From: Naganishia liquefaciens
Lineage: Eukaryota > Basidiomycota > Tremellomycetes > Filobasidiales > Filobasidiaceae
Reading direction: 5' to 3'
Assembly (NCBI GenBank): GCA_013423385.1
Contig: BLZA01000013.1
Coordinates: 558,001 to 622,000 of the forward strand
Length of the DNA: 64,000 bases
Shown here: positions 58,536 to 64,000 of the stretch, piece by piece
Position numbering within the stretch: position 1 is the first letter of the stretch
Layout: the number at the start of each line of letters is the position of its first letter
Program-made: the position numbers and the translations under genes
Notes under the pieces: generated by a model
What the model saw: only the letters and a program-made list of their open reading frames with translations
The model's database searches: none
Told to the model about the DNA's origin: nothing

Positions 58536-61308
58536 ATGACCACAGATGACGGCACTCCGGGAGCGTGCCCTGAATGCCATGCCGCCAATCCGTGGATATA
58601 CGAAAATGACGAGTACAATTGTCGAAACTGCGGCTATGTGCGGACAGGATACGATGGAGCCAAGCTTCGGGACGAAGGCGAGTATACTCAGCCTTTGACG
58701 GAGATTTACCTCAAGAATCCAGTGCATCGCTCGGATCGCCCTCTTTCCACTCACCTGCAGAAGGTCGAGGTGAGTCTCCACAAATCAAGCTGCTCTCCTT
58801 GCTTACCCTATACAAAGTCTGACATGTACAGACAGCTCTTCGGCTATATCCATAATACGCTCAACCTGCCGGAGACCATTGCGCAGAGAGCCTGGAACGT
58901 GCTCGGGATTGTACGAAAGAAGCATTCAAAGCTCAGACTCACGCAGTCGGTCAAGAATCTTGCTATGTGTACCGCTCTATATGCCGCTAGAGAGGCCGGT
59001 CATGAAGTTTCAGAATTGCCAATTGCTGTAGGAATCATCCTACTGCAATGCGGATTACAAGATGCTGATTTACTCAAATCTCTAGGCCATGATAGGGAAA
59101 GATATAACCTACATTGCAAATGAACTTCAATTAATATGCAAAACTCTCGGAAAACCGTATGCCGATGTCAGAGGAGTCAACGAATACACCCAGCATGTCA
59201 TTCGAGTTGTCGACGAGATTGCACCGCTCTTCATTAACGAGATCGGCCTCGCTGAAGGCATCACCGACGACAAGTATTTCAAAAACATTCAAGAATTCTG
59301 TGCCGCATACAAACCGCATATTGATGCAGTATACGGCTTGTCACAAAGGGTGGAACGGCTCGGAGAGGTCACAGGCGTTTGGCAGAATCGCACGCCGGAT
59401 TTTTGCGCCATCGCATCAGTCTTTATCGGGTTGGAGTTGGCGAGCGGGATGTATCAGCATCAGACTCGACTGATAACTGACGAAATTGGTCAACGCCTCT
59501 CCGTCAAGACCCACTCTTGGCTGCCTCGTACCCGAGAAATCCAGCGTGTCACCATGGACCTGGCATTCTATTTGCCACAAATTGGCAAAGCACGAATCAT
59601 CCCAGAGCTTGTTGCGCCGTGGCATGGAAGCACGGCGCGACCACTTCCGGTCGGACAGGTATTCATCTTGCTGTTACCGGATGTCTTGGATAACATGGAT
59701 GCTTTATGGGAGAAACGCGAGAAGGACTTGGAGAGAGGCATGGAGGCTGATTCGAAGAGGGATCTAGAAGCTCGGCTGAAGGAAGCTATATCAGCCTTTC
59801 TACCAAGCATCGCCGACGAAGAGCTTGCCAACGATAGCGAAGTCGACGGGCAGGACAGACGAGGGGTCTCGGCGCCGCAAGGTAGCGGCGCTCAAAACGG
59901 TAATGAAAACGCGCAGCAAAATCAGGGCTCGCCTCTTCCGCCTTCTCAGGCACTTCGCTCTCGATCACCGTCACAAGGCTTCTACTGCGCCGCGGCTGCC
60001 ACAGGATCCGATCTGCACCATCCGGTACCATCGCCACCGTTGCCCTCTGATCCTTCTTCGGTCGTGCCGACATCTCATCCGGGTATTGCGACAATCTCCG
60101 ATTCAGAGATATTGTCATCTGACCGTGGCCTCAAGCGCAAACATCCAGATTCAAAGGATTGCGGCCCGAAGCAAGGCACATGCAACGATCCGGAAGATCC
60201 GACCAATCCGGACTCCCGCAAGAAATCTAAGCGACGAGCAGTCCCTCTAACGGAACGGCAAAAGCAGCTAGAGATCAGAAAGCGGTTCGAACAGCGACTG
60301 ACAGAAAAGCACTCGCAGGAAGTGGCCCGGCAACGCAGTCAGCGACAAGCCGGGATCGGACTCAAGAACGCGGATGGCTTGAAGCCGGGTCGTCGGATAT
60401 ATGGACGCAAGCGATACGGCCTGTCCTATACCGGCGACTTCCAGCGGTTACCGACAGTTATGCAGTATTTAAGGCAATGGCAAAGTCAGGAGATGAGCTT
60501 GCAAAACGGCGTCGCGGAAGCAGCAGGTTCGGAGGAAAACACTCACCTAGATGACGGCGCACAATTACGGCAGGATCTTCGACGGGGAGTGGATCCTTCG
60601 CTCATTCCCGAATTCCGGTTTCCAACAAGTCTGGCATTAGCCAAAGCTATGCTTGCTGATACCGACGTAAACTTACCAGACATCGGACCGGACGACGACA
60701 TGTACTTTGACGAAGGCGAACTCGACGCTTATTTCGGAGATGAACATTACCAGAAGGTCAGGCTGGAACTCTGGAATGCCAATGGCTATGACAACTTCGT
60801 TAGCAAGGATACAGTATACAGTGAACGCGCTCTCGAGATTGCAGCCACACAAGACTCTCGTGTCGCAGACCTAACGAAGAGAAAGCCCAAACGGCAGCAG
60901 AAGTTGAATACCGCCAAGTTCGCAGCCCTCATGGTAAGCCCGGAATTGCATTTTTGCTTTCGAGCAAGTAGTTCATAGTAAATCCTTTTTCAGGAAACCT
61001 TCCGGGAGGATAGTGAAGATCTACAAGAAATTGATCCCGTCCTGCGGAAAGTATTTGGGCGAAGTGTCGCCCAAGTGGCAATGCAAGCGGACGACCCTTT
61101 CGGATCTGGTGTTAAACATAATCACGGCGACGGCCACTCGAAGCAGAACGAGTTCGACTCCGAGGGGGATGCAGTTGAAGAAGAGGAAACGGAATTGGGC
61201 GAGCTGGCCGATGACAGTTCGGACGGCGCTTCCAAAGACGCACATTTGTATCCAGATGACGACAACGCTTTCGAAGTCGTGGGAGACCTGGATGATTATC
61301 GAGGATGA
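58536..61308 (+). CDS. BRF1: TFIIB-related factor Brf1, TFIIIB subunit
   Basis: Brf1 with TBP and Bdp1 recruits RNA polymerase III to tRNA and 5S genes. About 865 residues in four exons. The N-terminal zinc ribbon has cysteines 11, 14, 29 and 32 (CPECHAANPW, YNCRNCGYV). Two cyclin-like repeats follow: LNLPETIAQRAWNVLGIVRK, NLAMCTALYAAREAGHE, ELPIAAMIGKDITYIANELQ (joined across the intron 59028-59085), then VIRVVDEIAPLFINEIGL and FCAIASVFIGLELASG. This is the TFIIB core. The long C-terminus has a basic helix (TERQKQLEIRKRFEQRLTEK) and a Brf1 homology-II-like segment, DEGELDAYFGDEHYQKVRLE, leading to LWNANGYDNFV. The last exon is acidic. Intron 1 has two acceptors 4 nt apart; only the second keeps frame. 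Brf1 is favoured over TFIIB or Rrn7 by the C-terminus, without alignment. Confidence 0.75.
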
Positions 61309-61838
61309 GGAAAGTGGCGCTTAAAATGGAAACACGCAATGATAGAGACGAAACTGCAAAATGAGTTGTAGTGACGAAACTGGTAATGAAGATCATCCTC
61401 CGTTGTACTGTTGCAGACAAGCATCCAGCACTATTGTACACTCAAAAGCCCCCAATAGCTTTTGTGGCAGCATGAGTCTAAAAGAGACGGCTCTTGTGTG
61501 CGCAAGCAGACTTTCTAAGGGCTTCCCCCTCGACAGCCGCCTCGAGTGACAGAAATGGTGAGATCCGAACCCTTAATATGCTTCTTGCCGAATGAATGTC
61601 TCAGTTTTCCTCCGATTGCTTCAAGAAGGCAGACGCGACTTGCGCAACGGCCTCACCTTCACCCTTACAGCGCTCCAACACTCGCCGAAGAAGTCGTCGT
61701 TCATCGGATACGAGAACGATGGCAACTGTCCTTACGTCTTCAATCAACACGACAAGACTGTAACGTAACATAGCAAGAGCGGCAGCCGAAAACGAACAGA
61801 TCTCTGGATAGCCTCAAACTCGCAATCACAGTAACACT
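61309..61838. other. Intergenic region
   Basis: About 530 bp between BRF1 and the HSBP1-like gene. No gene or repeat recognised. Confidence 0.5.
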
Positions 61839-62510
61839 ATGGCGGACTCTCTAGCAGAAACAAAAGCACCTGTAGCTCCCACTGTGCCGGTAACTGCACT
61901 CGATCGTAAACGACCGGACGACCAAGCGACAGCGGCAGTCGTGGCCGCGAACCAACGTGCGACGACGCTTGACTCCGTGAAATCGCCGGCTGAATTGACT
62001 GTCTTCGTGAGTGTACGGCGAATTCTATTTGGCGGTTGACTGACAAGATAGTAGATCGATAACATGCTGGCAGATCTGGAAGCAGGGTTTGATGAGATGT
62101 CGCAAGACGTGCTGTGAGTGGTCTTTCACATGTCTGCCGCTCTCTCTCGGCTGACCACTTTCTCATCAGTGCTCGAAGTGAGGCAAAATATTGAATTTGT
62201 CATTTCGGAATGCTCATCACCTTCATACCCTTGTTTAGTGAATGTCATGGGCGACAGAATAGACGCAATCGAGACAGCCATTCAGGACATCGTGTCTAAC
62301 AGCCCTCTCCCGACAAATATTAGGCATCACGCTAGAAGCACATCAAGCACGAGCCAACCTATAGCGAATAGCAACAAATCGACAGATTCTGGGGATGATT
62401 CGTTGCTGCTCACTTCCGCCCCGCAAGGCATGAGTGATGATTCAAACAGCACGATAGGGGCAGACCGCGCACAGACGCAATCGAATGGATTTTCCCCTAG
62501 ACCCGTGTAA
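61839..62510 (+). CDS. HSBP1-like heat-shock-factor-binding coiled-coil protein
   Basis: HSBP1 is a small coiled-coil protein that binds heat-shock factor trimers and also helps assemble the WASH complex. Four exons (61839-62006, 62055-62113, 62170-62177, 62239-62510) give 168 residues. The HSBP1 region is PAELTVF|IDNMLADLEAGFDEMSQDVL, then ARMNVMGDRIDAIETAIQDI. It aligns with the human [20 protein letters not shown] pattern, with extra N- and C-terminal tails rich in Ala, Thr and Ser. Exon 3 is just 8 nt (TGCTCGAA), flanked by TCATCAG and GTGAGG. Without it the frame breaks, and with it the helix runs on without a gap. The extended length is normal for some fungal members. Confidence 0.82.
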
Positions 62511-63272
62511 TGCGTAATGGATGATGGGGTGGGGGTATAACCCGCATGAATCTGTGGACGTTATATCCTGTTCACTTGAAATAAATGTTGTACTTGATGA
62601 TCAGCCTTCTCGTGATGTCAAATAAGCTTCCGGTTCATTTTCAATTGTGTAGATAAGTAGGATGTCCTTTCAAGGAAATCGGCATCCCCCTGCGACTGCG
62701 ATTTCGGCATACTACAGATTTCAGCATTTCCTGCTTGACTGGCGAAGTTCTTGATGGTGAGAACGATACGATGTTATCGTCAACGGCTATCGCGGTATTC
62801 GGCTCATCACAGCGATACCAATGTCGCTCCGACAGGGGAACGTGACCGAGACCTTGTAAGACCTTTGGGTGCACGCAATCGCGGCATATACTATAGAAAG
62901 TGGCTATCATCAGAATCGACATCGCTTGCTTAAATGTCAGAACACACAGGGCGAGAGAGATAGAAACCCCATGGCAGATAAGTAGTAAAGCGGATACTCT
63001 GCTCTTCCGTTCCCCAGGTCTATTGTTTACTTTGTGCTGTACGTGCGATAAGCACGGAAGCCAATTGACCGGAGTTGTCATGCTGCCGATCCCGAATTCA
63101 TCGGGAGAAGTCCGTGTCGAGCAGTCCAGCCTGATGGCGAGGCTGCTTGAGGCGGGTCCGTGGTATATAGACAAGGCCATTGGAATATCGACGCGCGAGG
63201 GTTTCATCTACTCTTCCAATCTTGATTCGGTATTCACACATCTCCACCTCGTAATCCTGTTCGATCACCAAC
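62511..63272 (+). promoter_or_regulatory. Urate oxidase upstream region with GATAAG sites
   Basis: About 760 bp before the urate oxidase start. Three GATAAG sequences on the + strand lie at 62652-62657, 62977-62982 and 63047-63052. Fungal GATA factors (Gat1/AreA type) bind this core and switch on purine catabolism genes when good nitrogen sources are scarce, so such control is likely here, by inference. A 188-codon minus-strand frame (62641-63207) shows no motif and is not called. Confidence 0.45.
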
Positions 63273-64000
63273 ATGTCTGACGAAGTCGGTTATCTCTCCG
63301 CTGCTCGATATGGAAAAGACCTCGTCCGAGTCTGCCGAGTGACCCGACAGGGAGACACACATCATGTTGTCGGTGAGTACTATCGCCGCCTGCGTGCTCA
63401 GAATGCTAAACGGCCGCGATGCTCAGAGTACACTGCTCGAGTCTTGCTCGAAGGCGACATCGAGACCAGCTACACAAAGGCCGATAACAGCGTTGTCGTT
63501 GCTACGGATACCGTAAAGAATACCATCTACAGTAAGCATACCTGCCTCCTTTCTGCACAATCTCAATCTTAACATATACATTCATGCAGTCCTTTCAAAG
63601 ACCTCTCCCCACGTGCACAACCCTCCCGCCTTCGCGTTGCACATCGCCTTACACTTCACCTCAACCTATCCGCACATCAAAAAATGCTACGTTGACCTTC
63701 AAATGCACAAGTGGTCACGTATCCAGGTTGCCGGCAAGGCTCACGGTTGGGCATTTGAGCGTAATGGCGATGAAAAGGGCGTTGTCGAGGCGTGTGCGGA
63801 CTCGAGTGCTGGTCAAGACAAGACGACTGCCTACGTCAAGGTTGGGCTGAAAGACCTGCTTGGTGAGTCCGGTTGACGGGAAAGAGCTCAAGTATTCATC
63901 TTTGTGACTTCCCAGTGCTCAAGACCGCAGGTTCTAGCTTTACCAACTTCCACCGCGACCAGTACACCACTCTGCAAGGTACGTTCCAGGTTGGACTACA
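63273..64000 (+). CDS. Urate oxidase (uricase), 5' part
   Basis: Oxidises urate to 5-hydroxyisourate in purine breakdown, normally in peroxisomes. Exons seen: 63273-63372, 63427-63531, 63600-63862 and 63916-63978; the next intron (GTACGT) runs off the window. The protein starts MSDEVGYLSAARYGKDLVRV, then GDTHHVVEYTARVLLEGDIE and SYTKADNSVVVATDTVKNTI. The last stretch holds the conserved Lys and Thr of the active-site dyad region. It continues LSKTSPHVHNPPAFALHIAL, HFTSTYPHIKKCYVDLQ and KDLLVLKTAGSSFTNFHRDQ. All match uricase in order. The C-terminus and any peroxisomal targeting signal lie outside. Confidence 0.94.

Noticed and set aside
62641-63207. 188-codon minus frame upstream of urate oxidase
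   Set aside because: It lies in the promoter, has no domain and mixed composition.

Overview
The window looks like nuclear DNA of a basidiomycete fungus. Genes sit close together on both strands and are cut by many short introns, mostly about 45-80 nt, with GT-AG ends. An ER-type Hsp90 ending in HDEL, a LysM protein with no signal peptide, an SH3/WW-like Ras exchange factor and a urate oxidase fit Basidiomycota better than ascomycete yeasts. A compact Pucciniomycotina-type genome is my best guess, but the species is not identified. I found no tRNA, rRNA, CRISPR array or intact transposon.

Layout. 1-15 kb: the 5' part of an Ariadne-type RBR ubiquitin ligase (-, runs off the left edge), riboflavin kinase (+, divergent), the FIG4 phosphoinositide phosphatase (+), an unrecognised 369-residue protein (+) and a DEAH-box RNA helicase (+). 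15-23 kb: the tiny ATP synthase subunit ATP18 (+), a Cdc25-like Ras GEF (-) and a divergent RAD51C-like recombinase (+). 23-27 kb: a gene-poor stretch with decayed minus-strand coding sequence and one intact 292-residue orphan ORF. 27-36.6 kb: mitochondrial ribosomal protein bL21m (+), an ataxin-2/Pbp1 homologue (-), a Rho4-like GTPase (+) with a 1.3-kb repeat-bearing intron, the F1Fo assembly factor ATP10 (-) and an HMG-box protein (+). 36.8-52.6 kb: GRP94 (+), a DUF2462 protein (-), U2 snRNP subunit SF3B2/CUS1 (-), a Sec7-type Arf GEF (+), a LysM-domain protein (+) and UBC9 (+). 52.8-64 kb: the nuclear-basket protein TPR/MLP1 (-), TFIIIB subunit BRF1 (+), an HSBP1-like protein (+) and the 5' part of urate oxidase (+, runs off the right edge).

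Most of this is conserved housekeeping: mitochondrial ATP synthase and ribosome, RNA processing and Pol III transcription, membrane traffic, and small-GTPase signalling. The genes are not an operon or a metabolic cluster. Neighbours are often divergent and share promoters of about 150-620 bp.

The unusual features are mainly in gene structure. They include an 8-nt microexon in the HSBP1-like gene, 20- and 16-nt exons in ATP18, a UBC9 intron placed directly after the start ATG, two GC-AG introns with the same CAG|GCAAGT donor, introns that stay open when retained (LysM, bL21m), and the very long Rho4 intron with mirror-symmetric repeats. The ataxin-2 homologue lacks its Sm-like domain. Two blocks (about 17-22.6 kb and 28.8-35 kb) are visibly more GC-rich and microsatellite-rich than the rest. 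All exon boundaries were worked out by eye from splice signals and reading frame.
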